Positions 8,981 through 17,588 of a stretch of 64,000 bases of DNA are shown piece by piece (the first letter of the stretch is position 1; every line of letters starts with the position of its first letter). The DNA comes from PALSA-1440 sp050011195. GTDB lineage: Bacteria; Verrucomicrobiota; Verrucomicrobiia; Limisphaerales; UBA8199. A model generated the notes under the pieces. The model saw only the letters and a list, made by a program, of their open reading frames with translations. It did not search any database and was not told the DNA's origin. Location of the stretch: contig JBEKJO010000001.1 in NCBI GenBank assembly GCA_050011195.1, positions 39,416-103,415 on the forward strand, in the 5' to 3' direction. The translations under genes were made by a program, and so were the position numbers.

Positions 8981-10327
8981 ATGAACCGCCGGAAATTCAT
9001 CCAAATCGGTGCGGCAGGGTTGGCGTTGTCGGCCTTCGGCAACTATGCCGCCGAATTCGCAGACCAGAAAAAGCGCGTCGGCCTGATCGGCTGCGGCTGG
9101 TACGGCAAGTGTGATTTGCTCCGGTTGATCCAGGTTGCGCCGGTCGAAGTCGTCTCGCTCTGCGACGTGGACAAGCAGATGCTGGCCGGGGCGGCGGAGA
9201 TCGTTGCCACGCGCCAGGCCTCGAAGAAGAAGCCGCGCACCTACCATGACTATCGGGACATGCTCCGGGAGAAAGACCTCGAGGTGGTGCTCATCGCCAC
9301 GCCCGACCATTGGCATGCCCTGCCGATGATCGCCGCGGTCGAAGCGGGCGCGGACGTTTATGTCCAGAAGCCGATCAGCGTGGATGTGATCGAGGGCCAG
9401 GCCATGCTCGCGGCGGCGCGGGAGCACAGGCGCGTCGTGCAGGTGGGCACCCAGCGCCGCAGCACCCCCCATTTCATTGAAGCCCGCGACACCATCCTCC
9501 GCGAAGGCAAGCTGGGCAAAGTTGGCTTGGTGGAGGTCTATAGCTATTACGGCATGGGCTCCGGGCCGGACCCGGAGGACAGCGCGCCGCCCGATTATCT
9601 CGATTGGGAGATGTGGACCGGCCCGGCCCCGATGCGGCCTTACAACCCGATGAAACATCCAATGGGTTGGCGCTCGTTCATGGAATACAGCAACGGCACC
9701 CTCGGTGACCTTTGCATCCACATGCTGGACGCCGCCCGCTGGATGCTCGATCTAGGTTCACCCAGGAGCGTCAGTTCCGCCGGGGGCATCATCATGAGCA
9801 AGGGCCGCAAGGGAAACATCTCCGACACCCAGACCGCCATCTTTGATTTCGGCGACCTGCAAGTCGTCTGGCAGCACCGCCGTTGGGGCCAGTCGCCCGA
9901 CCCGCGCTATCCGTGGGGCATCACGTTCTGGGGGGACAAGGGCAACCTGAAGGCCAGCATCAACAGTTACGACTTCACGCCGATGGGCGGCGGGCAGCCC
10001 ATCCACCGCGAGGTCACGATGGAGTTTGACCAATACCCGGAAGACCGGACCGAGGAGCGACTTGAGAAGCAAGTGGCGCCTGCGATTCGCGGCCACATGA
10101 AGGATTTCCTGTCCGCCATCGCCAGCCGGGGCAAGCCGGTCGCGGATATCGAGCAAGGCTACATTTCAACCACCGCCTGCATCCTGGCGAACATGTCCAT
10201 GAAGTTGGGCCGCAGCCTGGCCTGGGATGCCGCCGCGGGCCGGATTGTGGGCGATGAAGAGGCCACCCGTCTGTTGCAACGGCCTTACCGCGCGCCGTGG
10301 ATTCACCCCGAGCCGGCGAAGGTCTAA
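8981..10327 (+). CDS. Gfo/Idh/MocA-family oxidoreductase with Tat signal
   Basis: The product has 448 residues. The N-terminal MNRRKFIQIGAAGLALSAFG has a twin-arginine motif, so the protein should be exported folded with its cofactor. The Rossmann nucleotide site is RVGLIGCGWYGKCD (about 32-45). The segment IATPDHWHALPMIAAVEAG and YVQKPIS (the EKP-type motif with Q in place of E) are typical of the family. It is probably an NAD(P)-dependent sugar or polyol dehydrogenase acting in the periplasm; the substrate is unknown. A second member lies at 22008-23408. A hairpin at 10355-10424 follows. Confidence 0.9.
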   Translation: MNRRKFIQIGAAGLALSAFGNYAAEFADQKKRVGLIGCGWYGKCDLLRLIQVAPVEVVSLCDVDKQMLAGAAEIVATRQASKKKPRTYHDYRDMLREKDLEVVLIATPDHWHALPMIAAVEAGADVYVQKPISVDVIEGQAMLAAAREHRRVVQVGTQRRSTPHFIEARDTILREGKLGKVGLVEVYSYYGMGSGPDPEDSAPPDYLDWEMWTGPAPMRPYNPMKHPMGWRSFMEYSNGTLGDLCIHMLDAARWMLDLGSPRSVSSAGGIIMSKGRKGNISDTQTAIFDFGDLQVVWQHRRWGQSPDPRYPWGITFWGDKGNLKASINSYDFTPMGGGQPIHREVTMEFDQYPEDRTEERLEKQVAPAIRGHMKDFLSAIASRGKPVADIEQGYISTTACILANMSMKLGRSLAWDAAAGRIVGDEEATRLLQRPYRAPWIHPEPAKV

Positions 10328-10354
10328 GCCGGCCCACTCACACCCTTTTCAACG

Positions 10355-10424
10355 GGGAGGGCGAGCGTCCTCGCGAGCCCTGATTCCCGGAAACGTTTGG
10401 GCTTGCGGGGACGCTCGCCCTCCC
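10355..10424. repeat. Long inverted repeat (26-bp arms), dispersed element
   Basis: The arms at 10355-10380 and 10399-10424 are reverse complements with two mismatches, separated by an 18-nt loop. The left arm begins GGGAGGGCGAGCGTCC. No T-tract follows, so it is not a classical intrinsic terminator, although it could still stop or stabilise the Gfo/Idh transcript. A single arm recurs at 56795-56820, which shows that the element is dispersed. Confidence 0.8.
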
Positions 10425-10496
10425 GAACAGGCCGTAAAAGGCAGGGCGGGCAGAGGACTGCCCGCCGCTGCCGAGTTTCTTCTGATTTGCCTCTAC

Positions 10497-11831
10497 TCAA
10501 ATCCCCCCATCCACCTGCCAGCGATGCGCCGGATTGTCCTTCCGCACCGCCAGGTTGTGCTTCTTCACTTCGCCGCCCTTGAACTTGATCTCGTAAGGCA
10601 CGAACTGGCCTCCGTAGGACTTGGAGCTGAAGGCCTTGCCCAGGCTGACAATCTCTATGCCGCCGAGGTAATCTTTCAATTGCTGCGTGACCGGTGAGTA
10701 GAACTTCTCCACCTCGTTCCAATCCTCTTTGGCGCAGGCCTCGAAGAACGCGCGGGCGGCTTCATCCGGTGTCATCGAAGCGTACTTCTCGTTGTCAGGT
10801 AGTTTCTGCGGCTCGTGATACCAGCTCACATCCGCCGGCAGATTAAGCTGCCAGACGCTGGGATCAATCGGCTGGTCGTAGTCAATTTGGCTGAGGTCGA
10901 AGATTTGCACTTCGTTGGTGCCGCCCGCCAGATAGATCTGCACGGCTTCCAGCCGTTCGCTTTGCGCATCGAAGCGATAGACGCGGCGGGTATCCGCGTC
11001 GTGCAAGAACTTGTTCTTGCAGTAGTCATCGTCAGGCAGGCCGCATTTGGCCATAACGCTGACAACGGATTTGAGGCGGCCATCCGTGCCCGTTTCCTCG
11101 GTGAGGGCCAGCTTCCAGCCCTGGGCCTGGGCGTGGCGCAGTTCGTTGCTGATGGTATTGCTGAGGTTGGCAATCCGGTGCAGCCAGTCCGTGTCGAAGG
11201 CGCTGGTGGTGCGCTGGGCCACCTTGACGGCCTCGTTGATCGGCGGCTTGAGGTAAAGGATGGTCTGCTGGCCGTCCATCACCGCCACGCGGCCCGTCTT
11301 TTCGACCCGCCACTTCAATTCGGGCTGGAACTGCTTCCACAATTCGATGGGGGAAAAGTCACTGTCGGCGTCAATGTTGCTGAAGTTGTCCCTGGGCAGC
11401 GTGCGCAGTTGGCCTTTCAAGTGGACGCTGGTGAGGTTGGCGATGGCCCGAGCGCCCTTGGCCAGCACGTCGGCGGCCTTGGCCTGCGCCTTTGGCGCCG
11501 CCAGCGCGATAATTAGAATAACAGCCGCCGCAGTTGCGGCAGCGCCTAACCCGAAGCCCCAGCGGCTCTTGAAGAATAAACTCATAATTGTGATCCTTTC
11601 CGGTTTGATTTGTTTTTGGTGAACGATGCGCATCACCGGTTCAACCAGCGACACCCCCGCTGCCACGCGGCCACGGGCCGCCAGCCGCTCTTGCAAGCGG
11701 CTGATGGCCCCGTATTCCGCCCGGCAGGCGGCACAGCTTTCGAGGTGTGCCTGGCATTCGCGGGATTGCTCGGCTTCGAGCAGCCCTTCCAGGCAGGCGA
11801 CCAGGTTGTCCCGGCATTCAGCGCAGTTCAT
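10497..11831 (-). CDS. Zinc-finger anti-sigma factor with large periplasmic domain
   Basis: The product has 444 residues. Residues 1-40 hold a ZAS-type zinc-binding site (MNCAECRDNL, then H and C-AAC: H-x3-C-x2-C). One membrane segment lies at about 100-120 (GAAATAAAVILIIALAA). The rest is extracytoplasmic and begins with a LolA-like stretch (ANLTSVHLKGQLRTL). The C-terminal 90 residues look like a separate small beta domain. The gene starts 4 nt after the ECF sigma gene, so the two are coupled. It should hold the sigma factor at the membrane until a periplasmic signal arrives. The ATG at 11831 was chosen because the zinc motif begins right after it. Confidence 0.85.
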   Translation of the reverse strand: MNCAECRDNLVACLEGLLEAEQSRECQAHLESCAACRAEYGAISRLQERLAARGRVAAGVSLVEPVMRIVHQKQIKPERITIMSLFFKSRWGFGLGAAATAAAVILIIALAAPKAQAKAADVLAKGARAIANLTSVHLKGQLRTLPRDNFSNIDADSDFSPIELWKQFQPELKWRVEKTGRVAVMDGQQTILYLKPPINEAVKVAQRTTSAFDTDWLHRIANLSNTISNELRHAQAQGWKLALTEETGTDGRLKSVVSVMAKCGLPDDDYCKNKFLHDADTRRVYRFDAQSERLEAVQIYLAGGTNEVQIFDLSQIDYDQPIDPSVWQLNLPADVSWYHEPQKLPDNEKYASMTPDEAARAFFEACAKEDWNEVEKFYSPVTQQLKDYLGGIEIVSLGKAFSSKSYGGQFVPYEIKFKGGEVKKHNLAVRKDNPAHRWQVDGGI

Positions 11832-11835
11832 AATG

Positions 11836-12408
11836 TTACGTTTGTTCGACTGTTGGTTCTTTGCCTTCACGAGCCTTGAGCTCCTGGCGCAGCAGGGCAT
11901 AGGCCCGTGAGAGCGTTTTGGTGACGGTTCCCAGCGGCATCCCGAGGCGTGTGGCCACATCCTGACAGGAGAGCCCCTCGTAATACCGCATGAGTATCAC
12001 CTGACGATAGGATTCGGGCAGGACGGTGATGGCTTCCTCCAACGGATACTCCGGCGCGTCGCCGGGATTCTCCGCCAGCAAGGTTTCCGCGACCGCGCGG
12101 TCCTTTTGGCGGCGCTCCGTGGCCCGGAACTGCTCCTTGAGCACCCTTCCGGCAATGCCCATCAGCCAGGCATAGAACGACTCGGGCTTGCGCAGCTTCT
12201 TGAGCGACAAAAAGGCCCGCACGAACGATTCCTGCGCGGCTTCCTCCGCCTCCAGATGGTTCCCCAGCCGGCTGGACAAATACGCAAAGAGCGGCCGCTG
12301 ATAGCGTTGCACCAGCAGCCGGAAGTGGTCTGGACAGCCGTTGCGGCTGCTCACGACGTATTGCCCGTCGGTCAGTTCCGCGCCCTCATCTTGCGCTAAT
12401 GAGTTCAT
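11836..12408 (-). CDS. ECF RNA polymerase sigma factor
   Basis: The product has 190 residues. Region 2 is FRLLVQRYQRPLFAYLSSRL through EEAAQESFVRAFLSLKKL. Region 4 is an HTH, ITVLPESYRQVILMRYYEGL followed by QDVATRLGMPLGTVTKTLSR. There is no region 3, as expected for group IV sigma factors. It is transcribed first in a two-gene operon with its anti-sigma factor (4-nt gap). ECF operons are commonly autoregulated, so a self-promoter should lie in 12409-12500, but I cannot identify it confidently. Confidence 0.93.
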   Translation of the reverse strand: MNSLAQDEGAELTDGQYVVSSRNGCPDHFRLLVQRYQRPLFAYLSSRLGNHLEAEEAAQESFVRAFLSLKKLRKPESFYAWLMGIAGRVLKEQFRATERRQKDRAVAETLLAENPGDAPEYPLEEAITVLPESYRQVILMRYYEGLSCQDVATRLGMPLGTVTKTLSRAYALLRQELKAREGKEPTVEQT

Positions 12409-12797
12409 ATCGTCATGCTATAGTGAAGCCGGAGGCGCTTTTGCGACAAAAATCTTTGCGGCCTTGCCCGCCGGAAGCCTTCTTGATTCGGCCTTGGGCG
12501 CGGGAGCAAAACCTGATTCCTGCGTCGGCCAGGTCGAAGCCCGCCTCGCCGAATCCCATTCCGCGCGGAAGAGCGCTCTGCTGCGTCTGCCCAGGATGGA
12601 CAACGTCTTTACCGGCGTCTTGAAGCAAGGGCAGGGCAGGGGACGGCGATTTTCCTTTCCTTCGAGAGGAATGTCGTTATCTTTCTGCGACTTAATGCTC
12701 GCCATTCCGGCGAGCAAAGACAGGCATTTGACCGCGAAAGGTGCAGTTTGTCCTTCCCGGCTGGAACTGGCCGGGCGTGGTCTGTAGCTTTTAGAAG
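12409..12797. other. 389-bp divergent spacer without a convincing gene
   Basis: This spacer lies between the ECF sigma gene (minus) and lepA (plus). Open frames on both strands are low-complexity and unlike the neighbouring proteins. It should hold promoters for both sides, but no clear -35/-10 pair stands out. Confidence 0.5.
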
Positions 12798-14588
12798 ATG
12801 GACGCAGCGCACATTAGAAATTTCAGCATCATCGCCCATATCGATCATGGGAAGACGACGCTTTCTGACCGGCTGCTGCACCGGACCGGCACCATCACGA
12901 CGCGCGAGATGGAGGACCAACTGCTCGATTCGATGGACCTGGAGAAAGAGCGCGGTATCACGATCAAGGCGCACCCGGTGACGATGCTTTACCAGGCCAA
13001 GAGTGGCCAGACCTACGAACTGAACCTCATCGATACGCCCGGCCATGTGGACTTTTCCTATGAGGTGTCGCGCAGCCTAAGTGCCTGCGAAGGCGCGCTG
13101 CTGGTCGTGGATGCCGCCCAGGGCGTCGAAGCCCAAACCGTCGCCAATGTGCACCTGGCAATGAAGCAGAACCTCACTATCATCCCCATCATCAATAAAA
13201 TCGACTTGCCGCACGCCGACGTCGCGCAGGCCAAACAGCAGTTGGAGGACATTCTCGCCATTCCGGGCGATTCGGCCATTTTGGCCAGCGCCAAGGAGGG
13301 CATCGGCATAGACGAGATTCTTGAAGCGATCGTGGAACGGATTCCAGCGCCAAAGCCGACCGGCGCGCCTTCGGTGCAGGCGCTTGGGTTCGATTCCTAT
13401 TTCGATACTTACAAAGGCGTGGTGACCCACGTGCGCGTCTTTAACGGGGAGTTGAAGCCGGGGATGCAAGTCAAACTGCTCCATTCCGGCAAAAATGTGG
13501 AAGTCAAAGAAGTTGGCAGCTTCAATCCCAAGCCCTATGTGCGCGAGCGGCTCGAGGTCGGCGAGACCGGCTACCTGACGGCCAACATCAAGAGCCCCCA
13601 GGAAGTGAAGATGGGTGACACAATCACCGACGCGCGGCATCCGTCGCCCGCGCTGCCAGGCTTTAAGGAGATTCATCCGATGGTGTTTAGTGGGATCTAC
13701 CCGATTAACACCGGAGACTACGAGCACCTCAAAGCCAACCTCGCGAAGCTGCAATTGAACGACTCAGCCTTCGCGTACCAGCCCGAAACCTCGGTGGCAC
13801 TGGGCTTTGGCTTCCGCTGCGGATTCCTCGGTCTGCTGCATTTGGAGATTGTCCAGGAGCGCTTGCGACGCGAATACGGCATGGACATTATCGCCACCTA
13901 CCCCAGCGTCATCTATCGCGTAACCCTCACCGACGGCACGGTGAAGGAGATCGATAACCCCGCCTATCTGCCCGAGCCAACCTTCATCGACGCGATCGCC
14001 GAGCCGATGGTTAAAACCTTTGTCATTTGCCCAAATGAGTATATCGGCGACATGATGGCGCTGATTACCGAAAAACGCGGCGCGGTGGACCACACTGAGA
14101 CGCTGGATTCGCGCCGCGTCATGCTGACCGGCCTGTTGCCGCTGAATGAAATCCTCATTGATTTCCATGACCGCATCAAGAGCATCACCCGGGGCTATGG
14201 CTCGATGGATTACGAACGCGCCGGCTATCGGGAATCGGACATGGTCAAGCTCGACATGCTCGTGAACGGCGAGGCCGTGGACGCGTTTTCCTGCATTGTG
14301 CATCGCGACAAAGCGGAGGGCAGGGGACGCGCCCTCGCCGCGAAGCTCAAAGAAGTCATCCCTCGCCAGCAATACGCGGTTGCCATCCAAGCCGCCATCG
14401 GCGGCAAAGTCATCGCTCGCGAGACCGTCGGCGCGTTGCGCAAAGATGTCACCGCCAAGTGTTATGGCGGCGACATCACCCGCAAGCGCAAGCTTCTGGA
14501 GAAGCAGAAGGAAGGCAAGAAGCGCATGAAGTCCTTTGGCTCCGTGAACATCCCCCAGGAAGCCTTTATCGAAGTGCTCAAAGCATGA
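12798..14588 (+). CDS. lepA: Elongation factor 4 (back-translocating GTPase LepA)
   Basis: The 596 residues are the expected length. The P-loop HIDHGKTTLSDRLLHRTG is at about 14-31, switch II is DTPGHVDFSYEV and the NKID-type motif is in INKIDLP. The LepA-specific C-terminal domain follows (GYGSMDYERAGYRESDMVKLD, later KAEGRGRALAAKLKEVIPRQ). It is a ribosome-binding GTPase that acts on stalled or mistranslocated ribosomes, in the cytosol or at the membrane. lepB follows after a 97-bp spacer that is almost entirely a 9-bp repeat array; lepA-lepB order is common in bacteria. Confidence 0.97.
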   Translation: MDAAHIRNFSIIAHIDHGKTTLSDRLLHRTGTITTREMEDQLLDSMDLEKERGITIKAHPVTMLYQAKSGQTYELNLIDTPGHVDFSYEVSRSLSACEGALLVVDAAQGVEAQTVANVHLAMKQNLTIIPIINKIDLPHADVAQAKQQLEDILAIPGDSAILASAKEGIGIDEILEAIVERIPAPKPTGAPSVQALGFDSYFDTYKGVVTHVRVFNGELKPGMQVKLLHSGKNVEVKEVGSFNPKPYVRERLEVGETGYLTANIKSPQEVKMGDTITDARHPSPALPGFKEIHPMVFSGIYPINTGDYEHLKANLAKLQLNDSAFAYQPETSVALGFGFRCGFLGLLHLEIVQERLRREYGMDIIATYPSVIYRVTLTDGTVKEIDNPAYLPEPTFIDAIAEPMVKTFVICPNEYIGDMMALITEKRGAVDHTETLDSRRVMLTGLLPLNEILIDFHDRIKSITRGYGSMDYERAGYRESDMVKLDMLVNGEAVDAFSCIVHRDKAEGRGRALAAKLKEVIPRQQYAVAIQAAIGGKVIARETVGALRKDVTAKCYGGDITRKRKLLEKQKEGKKRMKSFGSVNIPQEAFIEVLKA

Positions 14589-14605
14589 GTTCAGCTTCCT
14601 TATGT

Positions 14606-14677
14606 TACTCATGCAACCCGCCTAACCGATCTAGCTCATCTAACACTTTTAACTCGTTTAACTTAATTAACCCGCCA
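14606..14677. repeat. Degenerate 9-bp tandem array (8 units) in the lepA-lepB spacer
   Basis: Eight consecutive nonamers of pattern TAACnCnTn fill the spacer from 14606 to 14677: for example TTACTCATG, TAACCGATC, TAGCTCATC, TAACACTTT, TAACTCGTT, TAACTTAAT and TAACCCGCC. The same nonamer family (TAACTCATG) appears at 38313-38348 and 60464-60507. No ribosome-binding site for lepB remains obvious. Confidence 0.85.
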
Positions 14678-14685
14678 CGCGCTTC

Positions 14686-15852
14686 ATGATTCTGCAATGG
14701 TTTCTTTCCAAGACGGTTCGTCAGGCCACCGCCATGCGCAAACACGTCCTAAAAATCCTCAACCACCAGCGCGACATTCTCTCACCGCAGGCTATCGCGG
14801 CTGTCCAGTTGGCTATGGCAAATTGCCAACAGGCCGTGGCCGAGCATGCGGACAAGCCGGCCCTGGAAAAGCAGATGGAGAACCTGGAGAAAGCCGCTAA
14901 CAAATGGCTCAAACCCTATCCCAGCGCCGCGTGGCGCGAGAACGTGGAAGTCTTGCTGGTGGCGCTCGCCGTGGCCATGGGTATCCGCACCTTCTTTCTC
15001 CAGCCGTTCAAGATCCCAACAGGGTCGATGCAGCCGACCCTTTATGGCGTCACCTCAGAGAATCTGATCAACGAACCGAATTTCAAGATCCCCACCGGCT
15101 TGACCCGGGCCCGCCAGTGGTTCGAGGGGATTTCCTACATCCATCTGGCAGCAGAAAACGACGGCCCGCTGGAATTGGTCGAGCGCCCATTCCGCATTCT
15201 AATCTTCAACATTTGGCAGAAGCTTGTAGCCGGCGGGAAGACATTCATCATCTGGTTTCCGCCCGACTATGGCGCACCGCCCGCCGGATCGCTGGAGGCG
15301 CGGGCTGGGCTGCGCTTCGACCAGTCCTTCCGCAAGGGCGAGGACATTGTGAAACTCCGGGTTAGCGCCGGAGATCATCTCTTCGTTGACCGGATGACAT
15401 ACAACTTTCGCCCGCCGAAGCGCGGTGAAATTATCGTGTTCGAAACCAAAGGCATTGACAACCTGCCGCAGGACCAATTCTACATTAAACGCATGGTGGC
15501 CCGCGGTGGGGACCGGGTTCAACTCGGTGATGACCGGCACTTGATCATCAACGGAAACCGTCTCGACGCCTCGACACCGCATTTTGAGAATGTCTATTCC
15601 TTCAATCCCAAGGAGCTTCCCCGCGACAGCCACTATTCAGGGCACGTAAACTACCCGTATCTTGCGCCATACTTCCAGGGAAAGCCCGAAGGTGTTGTCG
15701 TCGCGCCGGATCATTACATGGTGATGGGGGATAACACGATGAACAGCGCGGACTCGCGGGCTTGGGGAGATTTCCCGGCGTCCAACGTCATCGGCAAGTC
15801 ATTCTTCGTTTATTGGCCGATAACCGACCGCTTCGGCTGGGGCAATCGCTAG
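14686..15852 (+). CDS. lepB: Signal peptidase I
   Basis: The product has 388 residues. A cytoplasmic N-terminal extension of about 85 residues has heptad-like helices (QAVAEHADKPALEKQMENLE). One membrane segment at about 87-105 is followed by the catalytic S114 in PTGSMQPTL and the general base K268 in QFYIKRMVARGGD, with the GDNTMNSADSRAW box at 348-360. An insertion of about 100 residues between the Ser and Lys motifs makes it longer than the E. coli-type enzyme. It removes signal peptides from Sec- and Tat-exported proteins at the outer face of the membrane, and many such substrates are encoded in this window. Confidence 0.95.
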   Translation: MILQWFLSKTVRQATAMRKHVLKILNHQRDILSPQAIAAVQLAMANCQQAVAEHADKPALEKQMENLEKAANKWLKPYPSAAWRENVEVLLVALAVAMGIRTFFLQPFKIPTGSMQPTLYGVTSENLINEPNFKIPTGLTRARQWFEGISYIHLAAENDGPLELVERPFRILIFNIWQKLVAGGKTFIIWFPPDYGAPPAGSLEARAGLRFDQSFRKGEDIVKLRVSAGDHLFVDRMTYNFRPPKRGEIIVFETKGIDNLPQDQFYIKRMVARGGDRVQLGDDRHLIINGNRLDASTPHFENVYSFNPKELPRDSHYSGHVNYPYLAPYFQGKPEGVVVAPDHYMVMGDNTMNSADSRAWGDFPASNVIGKSFFVYWPITDRFGWGNR

Positions 15853-16087
15853 CTCTCGTGATGGGTGCAGGGTGCCAATTCTGAACACGATTGGACACCC
15901 CAGGCCGAGCTATGCTATCTCCGCCAACCCACATCACTGGAGCAGCCTACAAATCGCACAATGTTTGTTATGTTTAGTTAAGTCCTGGCTGATTGGGCTG
16001 TTGTATGCGCGGTTTTGGCCGGATTCCCAGGGGGATGATTCACCGCTCCAGACAGGCTGCATCTCGGGATCGCCCCAGCCGAGGCGG

Positions 16088-17545
16088 TCATTTGGCGTTC
16101 TCCAGGCGTGCCCGCTGGTACGTCTGGAGGTACTGCACTACTGTCCGGTCCCAGGAGAAGTCGGCGGCCATGGCGTTCAGGCGGAAATGCTTTAGTAGTT
16201 CCGGCTGGTCGAACAACACCAGGGCCTTGCGGATGCCTTTGGCTAGCGCCGTGGCGGAGTAGTCGATGAATTTAATGCCGTTGGCCTTTCCGGCATCTTC
16301 TCTAACATCGATCACCGTATCGTCCAGCCCGCCGGTGGTGCGAACGATGGGAATGGTTCCGTAGCGCAGTCCATACATTTGGTTGAGGCCGCACGGCTCA
16401 AAGCGGGACGGCATGAGGAAGAAATCGCAGCCGGCTTCGATGCGGTGCGACAACCCCTCGTCGAAGCCAATCCGCACGGCGACCTGGGATGGGTATCGCC
16501 GCGCGAGGGCCTGGTAGGCCCGCTGGAACGCCGGCGCGCCGCTGCCTACCGCGACAAACTGCATGTTCGTCCTCAGCATTTCCTCGAGTGCGCCGAGCAT
16601 GATTTCGACGCCTTTCTGCTCGGCCAGCCGCCCGATGCCGCCAAACAGCGGGCGGCTGGCGTCTGCCGGCAAGCCAAATTCCCTTTGCAGGTCAAGTTTG
16701 TTGGCAGCCTTGCCGCTCAAGTCCGCCGGGGAATATGGATGGTTAAGATAAGGATCGTTGGTAGTGTTCCATTCCTCGTAATCAACGCCGTTGAGGATGC
16801 CGACCAGCGAGCTGTTGCGCCGGCGCAGCAGGCCGTCCAGGCCGCAGCCCAGTTCTTCGGTCGTGATCTCGCGGGCATACCGCGGGCTGACGGTCGTGAT
16901 GACATTGGCATAAACGATCCCGGCCTTCAAACAGCCCATTTGGCCGTAGAATTCCACGCCACTTGGAGTGAAATAGTCCCAGGGCAGGTTGGTGAGCGCG
17001 TATTGGGCGGCGGGGAAAAGCCCCTGGTAAGCCAAGTTATGGATTGTCAGGCAAATTCCGGGTGCGGTCCCCTGCCCTGCCTGCTTGCGCTGATGCCGAA
17101 TGAGCAGCGCGGCGGGACTGGTTTGCCAATCGTGGAGGTGCAGCAGCTCCGGTTGCCAGTCCAGACGCAGCGCGAAGTGCGCGGCGGCCTTGGAAAGGAA
17201 GATGAAGCGCTCCGCATTGTCCGGGTAATCAACGCCCTCTTCTTGATACAGGTCGGCGCGGTGATAGAACGCCGGCTGGTCCACGAAATACACGGTCAGC
17301 CCCGGGATCGGCTCCAGGCTCCAGGTCTCGCCGCAAACGCGGCGCCGGCCGAGCGGGAATTCCAAGGGCAAAGCGAGCTGCCTGAGTCCGGGAAATCGCT
17401 CCCGAATCCCCGCATACAGCGGCGTGACCACTCCCACCCGGTGTCCGGCGCGGGCCAGGGTCTTGGCCAGCGCGCCGACCATGTCGGCCAGGCCGCCGGT
17501 CTTGGAGTAGGGATAGACTTCGCTGCTGGCGAGCAGAATTCTCAT
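16088..17545 (-). CDS. glgA: Glycogen synthase (ADP-glucose starch/glycogen synthase, GT5)
   Basis: The product has 485 residues. The N-terminal MRILLASSEVYPYSKTGGLADMVG contains the KTGG nucleotide-sugar motif. The GT-B C-terminal lobe has MPSRFEPCGLNQMYGLRYGT and TTGGLDDTV, with the catalytic E-x7-E region. It extends alpha-1,4-glucan from ADP-glucose in the cytosol. The ATG at 17545 was chosen because the conserved start MRILLASSE begins there, although the frame stays open upstream. Other glg genes are not in the window. A 235-bp spacer from 15853 to 16087 holds nothing recognisable. Confidence 0.95.
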   Translation of the reverse strand: MRILLASSEVYPYSKTGGLADMVGALAKTLARAGHRVGVVTPLYAGIRERFPGLRQLALPLEFPLGRRRVCGETWSLEPIPGLTVYFVDQPAFYHRADLYQEEGVDYPDNAERFIFLSKAAAHFALRLDWQPELLHLHDWQTSPAALLIRHQRKQAGQGTAPGICLTIHNLAYQGLFPAAQYALTNLPWDYFTPSGVEFYGQMGCLKAGIVYANVITTVSPRYAREITTEELGCGLDGLLRRRNSSLVGILNGVDYEEWNTTNDPYLNHPYSPADLSGKAANKLDLQREFGLPADASRPLFGGIGRLAEQKGVEIMLGALEEMLRTNMQFVAVGSGAPAFQRAYQALARRYPSQVAVRIGFDEGLSHRIEAGCDFFLMPSRFEPCGLNQMYGLRYGTIPIVRTTGGLDDTVIDVREDAGKANGIKFIDYSATALAKGIRKALVLFDQPELLKHFRLNAMAADFSWDRTVVQYLQTYQRARLENAK

Positions 17546-17588
17546 GCCAATAATAATCGCGCTGGTTGCCGGCCTGCCGTTATGCCCC

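Noticed and set aside
10355..10424. Intrinsic terminator for the first Gfo/Idh gene
   Set aside because: The hairpin is strong but lacks a T-tract, and an arm recurs elsewhere, so a dispersed repeat fits better.
12341..12787. Plus-strand gene in the sigma-lepA spacer
   Set aside because: It runs antisense into the sigma gene, has no recognisable domain and ends just before lepA.
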